A stretch of DNA of 64,000 bases, taken from assembly GCF_000712135.1 (NCBI RefSeq), contig NZ_JOOE01000001.1:1488001-1552000 (forward strand), written 5' to 3'. Within the stretch, counting starts at the first letter, position 1. The number at the start of each line of letters is the position of its first letter. This DNA is from Sphingomonas sp. UNC305MFCol5.2 (GTDB lineage: Bacteria > Pseudomonadota > Alphaproteobacteria > Sphingomonadales > Sphingomonadaceae). The notes below the pieces were generated by a model. That model had not been told where the DNA came from, did no database searches, and worked only from the letters and a program-made list of their open reading frames with translations. Shown piece by piece: positions 1 through 7,674 of the stretch. The position numbers and the translations under genes are program-made.

Positions 1-37
1 CTAGGTGCGGAGGCGATTTTCTTTTGAGGTTCAACGC

Positions 38-607
38 ATGCAGCTCTGGGTCGGCCTGGGCAATCCGGGCCCGCAATATGCGATGCACCGGCACAATGTC
101 GGCTTCATGGCCGTGGACGCCATCGCCGAGGTGCACGATTTCACGACGCCGAAGAAGCAGTTTCAGGGCTGGACGCAGGAAGGGCGGATCGGCACCGACA
201 AGCTGATCCTGCTCAAGCCCGGCACCTTCATGAACGAGAGCGGCCGGGCGGTGCGCGCGGCGATGGACTTCTACAAACTGACACCAGGCGAGGTCACCGT
301 CTTCCACGACGAGCTCGATCTCGTGCCGTTCAAGGTGAAGGTGAAGATGGGCGGCGGCACGGCGGGGCATAACGGCCTGCGCTCGACCGATGCGCATATC
401 GGCCCGGATTTCCGCCGCGTGCGGATCGGCATCGGCCATCCCGGGCACAAGGATCGGGTGACCGGCTATGTGCTGGGTAACTACGCCAAGGCGGAGATCG
501 ATCCGCTCACCGACATGCTCGGCGCGATCGCGGCCGAGGCGATCTGGCTCGCAGACGGCAACGACGCTCGGTTCATGAGCGAAGTCGCATTGCGGCTGCA
601 GGGCTGA
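38..607 (+). CDS. pth: Peptidyl-tRNA hydrolase
   Basis: Cytoplasmic esterase that releases tRNA from peptidyl-tRNAs that drop off the ribosome. The 189-residue protein has the usual family length and motifs: GLGNPG at residues 6-11, the catalytic His in HRHNVGF near residue 19, the FMNESG segment with the substrate-binding Asn, and the glycine-rich GGGTAGHNGLRS loop. An upstream in-frame GTG at base 5 would add 11 residues, but the ATG at 38 follows a GAGGT element by 7 bases and places the N-terminus as in other family members. ychF follows about 1.3 kb downstream, a common pairing, although here an opposite-strand lipoprotein gene lies between them. Identity is certain; only the exact start is open. 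Confidence 0.97.
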   Translation: MQLWVGLGNPGPQYAMHRHNVGFMAVDAIAEVHDFTTPKKQFQGWTQEGRIGTDKLILLKPGTFMNESGRAVRAAMDFYKLTPGEVTVFHDELDLVPFKVKVKMGGGTAGHNGLRSTDAHIGPDFRRVRIGIGHPGHKDRVTGYVLGNYAKAEIDPLTDMLGAIAAEAIWLADGNDARFMSEVALRLQG

Positions 608-618
608 GCCCAAAGAGA

Positions 619-646
619 AAGGGGCCCCGGTTTCCCGGAGCCCCTT
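619..646. terminator. Hairpin terminator between pth and the convergent lipoprotein gene
   Basis: Arms of 12 bases at 619-630 and 635-646 pair with one mismatch around a four-base loop, followed by a T-rich stretch (CTTTGTTT). It sits between two converging genes and could serve both directions. Confidence 0.8.
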
Positions 647-667
647 CTTTGTTTCGTATCTTTAGCC

Positions 668-1651
668 TTACTTCTTGCCGACGACCACGCCGACGAGGTT
701 CTGGTTGGCGCCGCCGATGGTGCCCGTGGCCGCGAAGGTGATGCCGATCTCCTTGGCCTGCGAGCCGAAGAGGCCGCCGGCGATCGTGCCCGAGAGCGGG
801 TTGCCAGCGGTGAAGCTGCCGGTGAACTGGTTCTGCCCGGCCGGAATCGCGCCCCGCGCAGTGAAGTTGGCATAGGCAACCGGGGCGCCGCCTGCCGCGG
901 GGATCGTGGTCAGGTTGAGCGTCAGATCGACGAGACCGGTCGAGAAATTGACCGAGGTCGTGACGGTGCCCGAGACGCGCAGCACGCTGGTCGTCGCGCC
1001 GGACACGCTCACCAGACGGCCGACGACGGTCGAGGTATAAGCCTGCGTACCCGTGGTCGGCATGTCCCGGAGGACGGTCTGGTAGCCGAACACCGTGTTG
1101 GTGATCCGCTTCGCGCCCGTGGTCGAATCGCCGCGCCACCAATTGGCGTAGCTGACATTGGTCAGCGCCAGATTGGTGTTGCTCGTCACCTTGTCGGGAA
1201 TCGTGTTGTTGAGGAACTCGAGCTGCGAGAATTTACCCGCGGTCGCGGTGTCGTCGGTGCGGAACACGAACTCGGGAACCGTCGTCGCCGGCTGGACGGT
1301 AACGTTGGCGTTGGCGAAGCGCGATTCCTCGTTGTTCTCGTTGATCACATAGGTGGCGGTGGCGATCGCGTTGCTGGTGGCGAGGCGGACGCGCGTCGTC
1401 ATCTGCTCGGTGCTCGCGACGCCCAGCGTCACGGCGCCGGCCGGATCGCCGGTATAGCTGGTCGCCGCGTTGATCGTGCTGAACTCCGCGGCGGCGGCCA
1501 GCGGGAACGCAGTATAGGTCGGCGACGCAGTCGGCGTCGGCGTCGGCGTCGGCGTTGGCGAGGGTGTGGGCGTGGGATCGTCGCTGCCGCCGCAGCTTGC
1601 AAGCGCCAGCGTCGCCGCGGCGGCGCTCATGATCATGTGACGGCGAATCAT
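668..1651 (-). CDS. Secreted lipoprotein with Thr-Pro linker, TbpB-like C-terminus
   Basis: A 327-residue exported lipoprotein. The N-terminus carries a lipoprotein signal with lipobox LASC, so acylated Cys would be near residue 20. A Thr/Pro-rich linker (residues about 25-43) follows, then a beta-rich body. The C-terminal pattern of NPLSGTIAGGLFG followed by GGANQNLVGVVVG resembles the barrel half of transferrin-binding-protein-like surface lipoproteins, but I cannot assign a ligand. The start is supported by AAGGAG about 7 bases upstream of the ATG at 1651. It converges on pth. Function is unknown; surface or periplasmic binding is an inference from the fold resemblance. Confidence 0.72.
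   Translation of the reverse strand: MIRRHMIMSAAAATLALASCGGSDDPTPTPSPTPTPTPTPTASPTYTAFPLAAAAEFSTINAATSYTGDPAGAVTLGVASTEQMTTRVRLATSNAIATATYVINENNEESRFANANVTVQPATTVPEFVFRTDDTATAGKFSQLEFLNNTIPDKVTSNTNLALTNVSYANWWRGDSTTGAKRITNTVFGYQTVLRDMPTTGTQAYTSTVVGRLVSVSGATTSVLRVSGTVTTSVNFSTGLVDLTLNLTTIPAAGGAPVAYANFTARGAIPAGQNQFTGSFTAGNPLSGTIAGGLFGSQAKEIGITFAATGTIGGANQNLVGVVVGKK
1530..1577. repeat. Six-base tandem repeat encoding the Thr-Pro linker
   Basis: GTCGGC-type hexamers are repeated about eight times with decay, inside the lipoprotein gene. Each unit encodes a dipeptide of the Thr/Pro or Ser/Pro linker. Gain or loss of a unit would keep the reading frame. Confidence 0.75.
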
Positions 1652-1888
1652 TCCCTGCTCCTTGAATACTCGAACCTGCCGAAAAGGCTTGGCGCCCCTG
1701 TACCCCAGATGAACGGGGCCGCGTCAAGCAGCGATACATTGCCAGGACGTAGCCGATCCCGCCTTCCCGCATCTCTCCGCCGGCGTCGTGGCGTTTCGCC
1801 GGCACACTGGAAACCGCGGCGCTTTGCGCCTATCGAGCCGGCAACTTGCCGGAGACATCCGGCCCTTCAACACAGGATCGAACTTCTC

Positions 1889-2989
1889 ATGGGTTTTCGC
1901 TGCGGCATTGTCGGGCTTCCGAACGTCGGCAAGTCCACGCTCTTCAATGCGCTGACCGAGACCGCCGCGGCGCAGGCGGCGAATTATCCCTTCTGCACGA
2001 TCGAGCCCAATGTCGGGAACGTCGCGGTGCCCGATCCGCGGCTGAACAAGCTCGCCGAGATAGCCGGCTCGGCCAAGATCATCGAGACGCAGCTCGGCTT
2101 CGTCGACATCGCCGGGCTGGTGCGCGGCGCGAGCAAAGGCGAAGGCCTCGGCAACCAGTTCCTCGGCAACATCCGCGAAGTCGACGCGATCGTCCATGTG
2201 CTGCGCTGCTTCGAGAATGACGACATCCAGCATGTCGACAACAAGGTCGATCCGATCGCCGATGCCGAGACGGTCGAGACCGAGCTCATGCTCGCCGACC
2301 TCGAGAGCCTCGAGAAACGCGTCCCCAACTATATCAAAAAGGGCCAGCAGGGCGACAAGGAGGCGAAGATCGCCGCCTCGGTGCTCGGCCAGGCGCTCGA
2401 ATTGCTGCGGGAGGGCAAGCCCGCGCGGCTGACCGAGCCGAAGGACGCCGAAGAGGCCAGGGTGTTCGCCCAGGCGCAATTGCTGACCGGCAAGCCCGTC
2501 CTCTATGTCTGCAACGTCAACGAGGAGGACGCGGCCAACGGCAACGACCTCTCCGCCAAGGTGTTCGAGAAGGCCAAGGCCGAGGGCGCCGAGGCAGTCG
2601 TCGTCTCCGCAGCGATCGAGGCCGAGATCGCGACGATGCCGCCCGAAGACCGCGGCGAGTTCCTCGCCGAGCTCGGGCTGGAGGAGACCGGCCTCGCCCG
2701 CGTGATCACCGCGGGCTACAAGTTGCTTCACCTCCTCACCTTCTTCACCGTCGGCCCCAAGGAAGCACGCGCCTGGACCGTCGAGGTCGGTGCCAAGGCG
2801 CCGCAGGCGGCGGGTGAGATCCACACCGATTTCGAGCGCGGCTTCATTCGCGCCGAGACGATCGCCTATGACGATTATGTCCAGTTCAAGGGCGAGTCCG
2901 GCGCGCGCGACCACGGCAAGCTGCGTTCCGAAGGCAAGGAATATGTCGTCCAGGACGGCGACGTGATGCTGTTCCGCTTCAACGTGTAG
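1889..2989 (+). CDS. ychF: Redox-regulated ATPase/GTPase YchF
   Basis: Universal Obg-family P-loop protein that binds ribosomes and prefers ATP. The 366-residue product has the P-loop GLPNVGKST near residues 8-16, the switch segment NYPFCTIEPN, the DIAGLVRGASKGEGLGNQF region, the NVNEED motif that replaces the usual NKxD and explains the ATP preference, and a C-terminal TGS domain that ends in DGDVMLFRFNV. The open frame runs back to 1637, but only the ATG at 1889 gives the family N-terminus MGFRCGIVG. The 237 bases upstream, shared with the divergent lipoprotein gene, should hold both promoters; I could not pick out a clear core promoter. Confidence 0.97.
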   Translation: MGFRCGIVGLPNVGKSTLFNALTETAAAQAANYPFCTIEPNVGNVAVPDPRLNKLAEIAGSAKIIETQLGFVDIAGLVRGASKGEGLGNQFLGNIREVDAIVHVLRCFENDDIQHVDNKVDPIADAETVETELMLADLESLEKRVPNYIKKGQQGDKEAKIAASVLGQALELLREGKPARLTEPKDAEEARVFAQAQLLTGKPVLYVCNVNEEDAANGNDLSAKVFEKAKAEGAEAVVVSAAIEAEIATMPPEDRGEFLAELGLEETGLARVITAGYKLLHLLTFFTVGPKEARAWTVEVGAKAPQAAGEIHTDFERGFIRAETIAYDDYVQFKGESGARDHGKLRSEGKEYVVQDGDVMLFRFNV

Positions 2990-3012
2990 GTTGAGGACTC
3001 ATATTGTTTTTC

Positions 3013-3093
3013 GTCACCCCGGCCTTGAGCCGGGGTCCCGCTGCCTTCAGGCCAGGCGGAAAAAGCGGGATCCCGGCTCAAGGCCGGGATGAC
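3013..3093. repeat. REP-like inverted repeat, type 1
   Basis: Two arms of about 30 bases (3013-3042 and 3064-3093) built on GTCACCCCGGCCTTGAGCCGG and its near reverse complement surround a 21-base centre. The element lies in the gap between ychF and a convergent gene, as such dispersed extragenic palindromes usually do. It may also act as a bidirectional terminator. Confidence 0.85.
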
Positions 3094-3102
3094 CGAAATT
3101 GA

Positions 3103-4026
3103 TCAATGCCGGATCTTGTGCAGGCCGAACGCCAGCACGCCGCCGACCAATAGCCCGAACAGGCCCGAGGCTATCGCCCTGACGAGCCATGCCGCGATGC
3201 CGCCAAGGCTTCCCGCGGCATGCGTCACCGCCTCGGCCGCGTGGTGGATCGTGCCGGCGGGCTCGGGGACGCCGAGCACCTCCAGCCCGTGGACGAGGAT
3301 CCCGCCGCCGACCCAGATCATCGCGGCGGTCCCGACGATCGACACGAATTCCATCAGCGCCGGCATCGCCTTGACCAGTCCGCGGCCGATGGCGCGCGTC
3401 GCCGCGCTGCGGCGTTCGGCGAGGTGCAGGCCGATATCGTCCATCTTCACGATCAGCCCGACCACGCCATAGACCCCGATGGTGATGCCGATGCCGACGA
3501 TCGCGAGGACCACGGCCTGGGTGAGGATCGGCGATTCCGCCACGTCGGCGAGCGCGATCGCCATGATCTCCGCCGACAGGATCAGATCGGTGCGGATCGC
3601 GCCCTTGACCTTCGATTGCTCGAGCTCGGCGGCATCCATCGGCGCGGCCTCGACTTCCGCATGCGATTCCCCGCTCAACGCCTCGAGCACCTTCTCGGCG
3701 CCTTCGAAGCACAGGAACGCACCGCCCAGCATCAGCAGCGGCGTGATAGCCCTGGGCGCGAAAGCGCTCAGGAGGAGCGCGGTGGGCAACAGGAGCAGCA
3801 GCTTGTTGCGCAGCGATCCGACCGCGATCTTCGCGATGATCGGCAGCTCGCGCTCGGGCGACAGGCCGACGACATAGCGCGGCGTCACCGCGGTATCGTC
3901 GACCACCACGCCGATCGCCTTCCCTCCGGCCTTGCCGGCGGCCGCGCCGACATCGTCGAGCGACGCAGCGGCGAGCTTGGTGATGCCGGCAATGTCGTCC
4001 AGCAGCGCTACAAGTCCGGAAGGCAT
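3103..4026 (-). CDS. DUF808 (YedI-like) inner-membrane protein
   Basis: A 307-residue multi-pass membrane protein of the DUF808/YedI family. The conserved start MPSGLVALLDDIAGITKLAA, the VDDTAVTPRYVVGL segment and the LRNKLLLLLP helix are typical. Hydrophobic segments follow throughout, with roughly six to eight predicted spans. The biochemical function of the family is not established. The start ATG at 4026 has AGGGAAA a few bases upstream. It stands alone between two repeat elements, so context gives no hint of role. Confidence 0.88.
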   Translation of the reverse strand: MPSGLVALLDDIAGITKLAAASLDDVGAAAGKAGGKAIGVVVDDTAVTPRYVVGLSPERELPIIAKIAVGSLRNKLLLLLPTALLLSAFAPRAITPLLMLGGAFLCFEGAEKVLEALSGESHAEVEAAPMDAAELEQSKVKGAIRTDLILSAEIMAIALADVAESPILTQAVVLAIVGIGITIGVYGVVGLIVKMDDIGLHLAERRSAATRAIGRGLVKAMPALMEFVSIVGTAAMIWVGGGILVHGLEVLGVPEPAGTIHHAAEAVTHAAGSLGGIAAWLVRAIASGLFGLLVGGVLAFGLHKIRH

Positions 4027-4151
4027 GGAGTTTCCCTGTCAGGCGAAGATCGACCGGCCTCCTCCAGCAATTCGCGCACCTGCTCAAGCCGCATTTTGAT
4101 CGCGCCGCGAAAGGGGGAGCGGGATGACTTGTGCTTGAACCGCTTACTTCC

Positions 4152-4227
4152 CCGTTCGTTTCGAGCGCAGTCGAGAAACGGAGCCAACCGCGATGTGATG
4201 TTTCTCGACTGCGCTCGAAACGAACGG
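4152..4227. repeat. Perfect inverted repeat, type 2
   Basis: Arms of 28 bases at 4152-4179 and 4200-4227 are exact reverse complements with a 20-base loop. The core TTCGAGCGCAGTCGAGAAA belongs to a second extragenic repeat class seen in sphingomonad-like genomes. It sits 125 bases upstream of the DUF808 start. Confidence 0.9.
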
Positions 4228-4264
4228 AGCAGAGTGAAGTCATTAGACTCCAGAGGCGGTGGCG

Positions 4265-4681
4265 CTACGAGGCCAGCCCGCCTTGGCAGACGCCGTCATA
4301 GCTGCCCGCCGCACCGCGGATGCGAATAGCCCCGGTAGCGCGATCGAGACGGACCCTGGGGTTGTTCATCAGGTCGATCGCCGCCGCCGCGGTGAGCGTC
4401 CGTGCGCTGAGCTTCAACTTGCCGAGGTTGAACCAGCCGTCGCCACCGGCCGGCAGCATGGCCTGGGGCAAGCGGATCCGGCCCTGCTCTCCCGCGATCC
4501 GGACCTCGACGCGATCGCGAAAGGCTTCGCGGCGCCTGTCGTGCATCGTCGGCCACGCATTGTTGCCGCTGTTCTCGGCACCATAGACCGTCGCGATATC
4601 GGCCTTGTTCGCCGCACCGCCGCCGACACAGATGAGTTCGAGCGGCGTCGCCGTCTGGGCGAGCAGCAGGGCAAAGAACAT
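4265..4681 (-). CDS. Small exported hypothetical protein
   Basis: A 138-residue protein of unknown function. The open frame reaches 4804, but the ATG at 4681 is preceded by GAGGACA at a good distance and yields a short hydrophobic N-terminus (MFFALLLAQTATP) that looks like a signal peptide. The mature part has two cysteines, one near the N-terminus after the signal (ELICVGGG) and one near the C-terminus (DGVCQGG), which could pair in the periplasm. I recognise no catalytic motif. It is divergent from the response-regulator gene, and the 148 bases between them should carry both promoters. Confidence 0.65.
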   Translation of the reverse strand: MFFALLLAQTATPLELICVGGGAANKADIATVYGAENSGNNAWPTMHDRRREAFRDRVEVRIAGEQGRIRLPQAMLPAGGDGWFNLGKLKLSARTLTAAAAIDLMNNPRVRLDRATGAIRIRGAAGSYDGVCQGGLAS

Positions 4682-4829
4682 GATCGTGTCCTCGAAATAT
4701 GTGTCGAGGATTCCTCTATGGGGAGCGTGTTGCTCCCGCTTCGCGCGAACGTAAGGAAACATTGCTGAGCAGGTCATGCTGCAGTGCAAGACTTGTTCCC
4801 GCACGCATACGACCCTAGGTCCCCAAGTG

Positions 4830-5558
4830 ATGCTTCCTCAGTCCGTTGCCCCGCCCTCGATCATCCTGGTCGAAGACGATCCGCCGCTTCGCACGCTCAC
4901 TGCGCGCGCGCTCCAGGAACATGGCTATCGCGTGCGTCCGGTGGCGACCGCGCCCGAAATGTGGGCGGCGTTCGACGCCTCGCCAGTGGATCTCGTCATC
5001 CTCGACATCATGCTGCCCGGCACCAGCGGCATCGATCTGTGCCGCATGCTCCGCGAGCGCAGCCGCGTGCCGATCATCTTCATTTCGGCCAAGGCCAGCG
5101 AGACCGATCGCGTGATCGGGCTGGAGCTCGGCGCGGACGACTATCTCGCCAAGCCGTTCGGCACGCGCGAGCTGATCGCCCGCGTCCGTGCCGTGCTCCG
5201 CCGCGGCAACGGTTCCGAACCCTCGCCGTCGCACCAGGCGCAGGGACGGCTGCAATTCGACGGCTGGACCGTCAGCCTGCCGCGCCGCGAGCTCAAATCG
5301 CCGGGCGGCGCGATCGTCGAACTGACCGGCGCCGAGTTCGACCTGCTGGTCAGCCTCTGCGACAATGCCGGCCGCGTCATCGCGCGCGAGCGGCTGATCG
5401 AGCTCTCGCGCATGCGGCTGGGAGACAGCTCGGATCGCAGCGTCGACGTGCTGATCAGCCGTCTGCGCCGCAAGCTGTCCGATGCGCACGGCAAGGCGCC
5501 GATCGTCACGGTCCGCGGCGTCGGCTATATGCTGAACGTAGCGGTGACGCGCGATTGA
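4830..5558 (+). CDS. OmpR-family response regulator
   Basis: Cytoplasmic transcription factor of a two-component system, 242 residues. The receiver domain (about residues 10-125) has the acidic pocket EDD at 15-17, the phospho-acceptor Asp near 59 in LVILDIMLP, and the conserved Lys in AKPFGTREL. A winged-helix DNA-binding domain follows and ends in VRGVGYML. An earlier in-frame ATG at 4776 would add 18 non-conserved residues, so I prefer 4830, although neither site has a strong ribosome-binding site. Its stop overlaps the start of the kinase gene, so the pair is an operon. The signal is unknown. Confidence 0.9.
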   Translation: MLPQSVAPPSIILVEDDPPLRTLTARALQEHGYRVRPVATAPEMWAAFDASPVDLVILDIMLPGTSGIDLCRMLRERSRVPIIFISAKASETDRVIGLELGADDYLAKPFGTRELIARVRAVLRRGNGSEPSPSHQAQGRLQFDGWTVSLPRRELKSPGGAIVELTGAEFDLLVSLCDNAGRVIARERLIELSRMRLGDSSDRSVDVLISRLRRKLSDAHGKAPIVTVRGVGYMLNVAVTRD

Positions 5559-6868
5559 CGCGCGCGCTGCGCCCTTCGCTGGGGCTGATCGGCCGGGTCT
5601 TCGCGATCCTGCTGCTCGCCATCCTGATCGAATTCGGCGCCAGCACCTTTTATTATGAGCGCGCGAGCCAGCTTTCGGTGCGCGACGACGAGGCGCGCAG
5701 GCTCGCCGAGCATCTGGTGATCGCCCGGAAACTGCTGGCGGAGGAGCCCGCCGAAGGGCGCGCCGCGCTGGCCGCGGACCTTACGACCAGCCGCTACGAA
5801 GTCCGCTGGGGCACGACGCTGCCGGCCCGGCTGCGGATCGCACCGAACCTCGATCGCATCCACAAGCAGGTGGTCGAGTGGGAGCCGAGCCTCGCCGGTG
5901 CCAATCCGCACCTGCGGCTGGTGGGCAACGGCCGCAAGGCAGTGATCGAGGGCAGCATCATGCTGCCCGACGGGAGCAAGATGCAGTTCGCCACGCGCGA
6001 GCCGGTGCACGAGCTCAGCTTCTCGTTCGATCGCATCCTGCTCGGGCTCGCGCCGGCAGTGCTGATCATCCTGATCGGCGGGATGCTCGTGCGCAGGACC
6101 TTGCTGCCGATGCGCCAGCTCGCCCAGGCCGCCGAGCGCGTCGGCAGCGACGAGCCCGAGGCGCTGGCCGAGGCCGGCCCGCGCGAGCTGCGTCGCGTCA
6201 TCCGCGCGTTCAATCGCATGCAGGCGCGCATCCACCGGCTGATCGAGGACCGTACCCAGGCGCTCGCCGCGGTCGGCCACGACATGCGCACCCCCCTCGC
6301 GCGCCTGCGGCTGCGCGCCGACGGCGTCGAGGACGTCGAGACGCACAAGGCGATCCAGTCCGACATATCGGAGATGGAAGCGATGATCGGATCGCTGCTC
6401 GCCTATCTTAGCGGCGAGGACGAGGCGGAGCCGCGCGTCCGGGTCGATCTCGCCGCGCTCTGCCAGACCGTGGCCGACGATGCGCGCGATCGCGGCGGCG
6501 ACGTGCGCTACAACGGCCCCGACCATCTCGAGCGCGCCGTCCGGCAGGGCGCGCTCAAGCGGGCTTTGGTCAACCTCGTCGAAAACGGCGTCCATCATGC
6601 CGAGCATGTCTCGATCGTCCTGCGGAGCACCGAAACCGAGATCGTGCTGCGCGTCCAGGATGACGGTCCCGGCATTCCCGCCGAATCGATCGAGACCGTG
6701 ATGCAGCCCTTCGTCCGCCTCGATCAGGCGCGGACGCGCGATACGTTGGGCCTCGGGCTCGGGCTTTCGATCGTCACCCGCGCAGTCGAGGCCGAAGGCG
6801 GCACCTTCATTTTGCGCAATCGCAGCAGCGGCGGCTTGAGCGCAGAAATCCGCCTGCCGCTCACCTGA
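5555..6868 (+). CDS. Sensor histidine kinase, partner of the preceding regulator
   Basis: A 437-residue inner-membrane kinase with an EnvZ-like layout. It has a first helix at about residues 11-33, a periplasmic domain of some 125 residues, a second helix near 160-180, HAMP, the HisKA box with His about 242 in AVGHDMRTPL, the N box LVNLVENGVHH, and the G boxes DDGPGIP and LGLGLGLSIV. The likely start is TTG at 5555, which overlaps the regulator stop as TTGA; I see no in-frame ATG or GTG that keeps the first helix. Tight overlap makes it the cognate kinase. The periplasmic domain has no motif that names the stimulus. Confidence 0.9.
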   Translation: MTRALRPSLGLIGRVFAILLLAILIEFGASTFYYERASQLSVRDDEARRLAEHLVIARKLLAEEPAEGRAALAADLTTSRYEVRWGTTLPARLRIAPNLDRIHKQVVEWEPSLAGANPHLRLVGNGRKAVIEGSIMLPDGSKMQFATREPVHELSFSFDRILLGLAPAVLIILIGGMLVRRTLLPMRQLAQAAERVGSDEPEALAEAGPRELRRVIRAFNRMQARIHRLIEDRTQALAAVGHDMRTPLARLRLRADGVEDVETHKAIQSDISEMEAMIGSLLAYLSGEDEAEPRVRVDLAALCQTVADDARDRGGDVRYNGPDHLERAVRQGALKRALVNLVENGVHHAEHVSIVLRSTETEIVLRVQDDGPGIPAESIETVMQPFVRLDQARTRDTLGLGLGLSIVTRAVEAEGGTFILRNRSSGGLSAEIRLPLT

Positions 6869-6984
6869 AACGGCCGGCCGTCGGGCAACAATTCCTTACA
6901 CGCAAGCTGCGCTGCAGCAAAACACGGCCCCTACTTCCCCTCCTGACGCTCGCCCTGGTGCGAGCTGGCAAGGAGTACGGAATC

Positions 6985-7674
6985 GTGAACGAATTGATGG
7001 GACGCGTGCTGAGCTTCGCAAAGCAGGTCTTTCCGAACCAGAGCGACCTCTACTCCCGACTGGCGTCCGACGGGCAGAGCCCCAAGGCGCTGATGATCTC
7101 GTGCGCGGATTCGCGCGTGGTGCCCGAGCAGATCATGCAGGCGGGGCCCGGCGACCTGTTCGTGTGCCGCAACGCGGGCAATATCGTGCCGCCCTTCGCG
7201 ACGCAGAATGGCGGCGTCTCCTCCACGGTCGAATATGCAGTCGAGGCGCTGGGCGTGCACGACATCATCGTCTGCGGCCATTCGGACTGCGGCGCGATGA
7301 AGGCGCTGATGAACCCCGAGATGCTCGAGAACATGCCCAATGTCGCGGCGTGGCTGCGCCATAGCCAGGCGGCCAAGAGCGTCGTGGAGCGCGGCTATCC
7401 CGGCGTGGAGAATGGCGAGCGCGTACGTGCCGCCAGCCTCGAGAACATCAATGTGCAGATCGCGCATCTGCGCACGCACCCCTCGGTCGCCGCGGCGATC
7501 GCGCGTGGTGATGTCGCGCTGCACGGCTGGTTCTTCGATATCGCGCATGGCCAGGTGCTGGCGCTCGACGGCGTGAGCAACCAGTTCGTGCCGATCCGCG
7601 AGGATGCGCCGCTACCGGTGGCGCTGCCCGCCTCGCCGCGCGTGGCCGCCGAGCGGCTGGAGGCGGCGGAATGA
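6985..7674 (+). CDS. Beta-class carbonic anhydrase
   Basis: Interconverts CO2 and bicarbonate with a zinc site. The 229-residue protein shows the beta-class ligands: Cys40 in SCADSRV, with the Asp-Arg dyad at 42 and 44, and His99 and Cys102 in CGHSDCGAMK. The start is GTG at 6985, set by AAGGAG at 6970-6975; the open frame itself begins at 6958. The stop overlaps the start of the SulP transporter by four bases, so the two proteins are made together. That fits bicarbonate supply or pH balance. Confidence 0.95.
   Translation: MNELMGRVLSFAKQVFPNQSDLYSRLASDGQSPKALMISCADSRVVPEQIMQAGPGDLFVCRNAGNIVPPFATQNGGVSSTVEYAVEALGVHDIIVCGHSDCGAMKALMNPEMLENMPNVAAWLRHSQAAKSVVERGYPGVENGERVRAASLENINVQIAHLRTHPSVAAAIARGDVALHGWFFDIAHGQVLALDGVSNQFVPIREDAPLPVALPASPRVAAERLEAAE

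Noticed and set aside
3013..4227. Insertion sequence bounded by the two palindromes
   Set aside because: The palindromes are unrelated to each other and enclose a conserved DUF808 gene, not a transposase.
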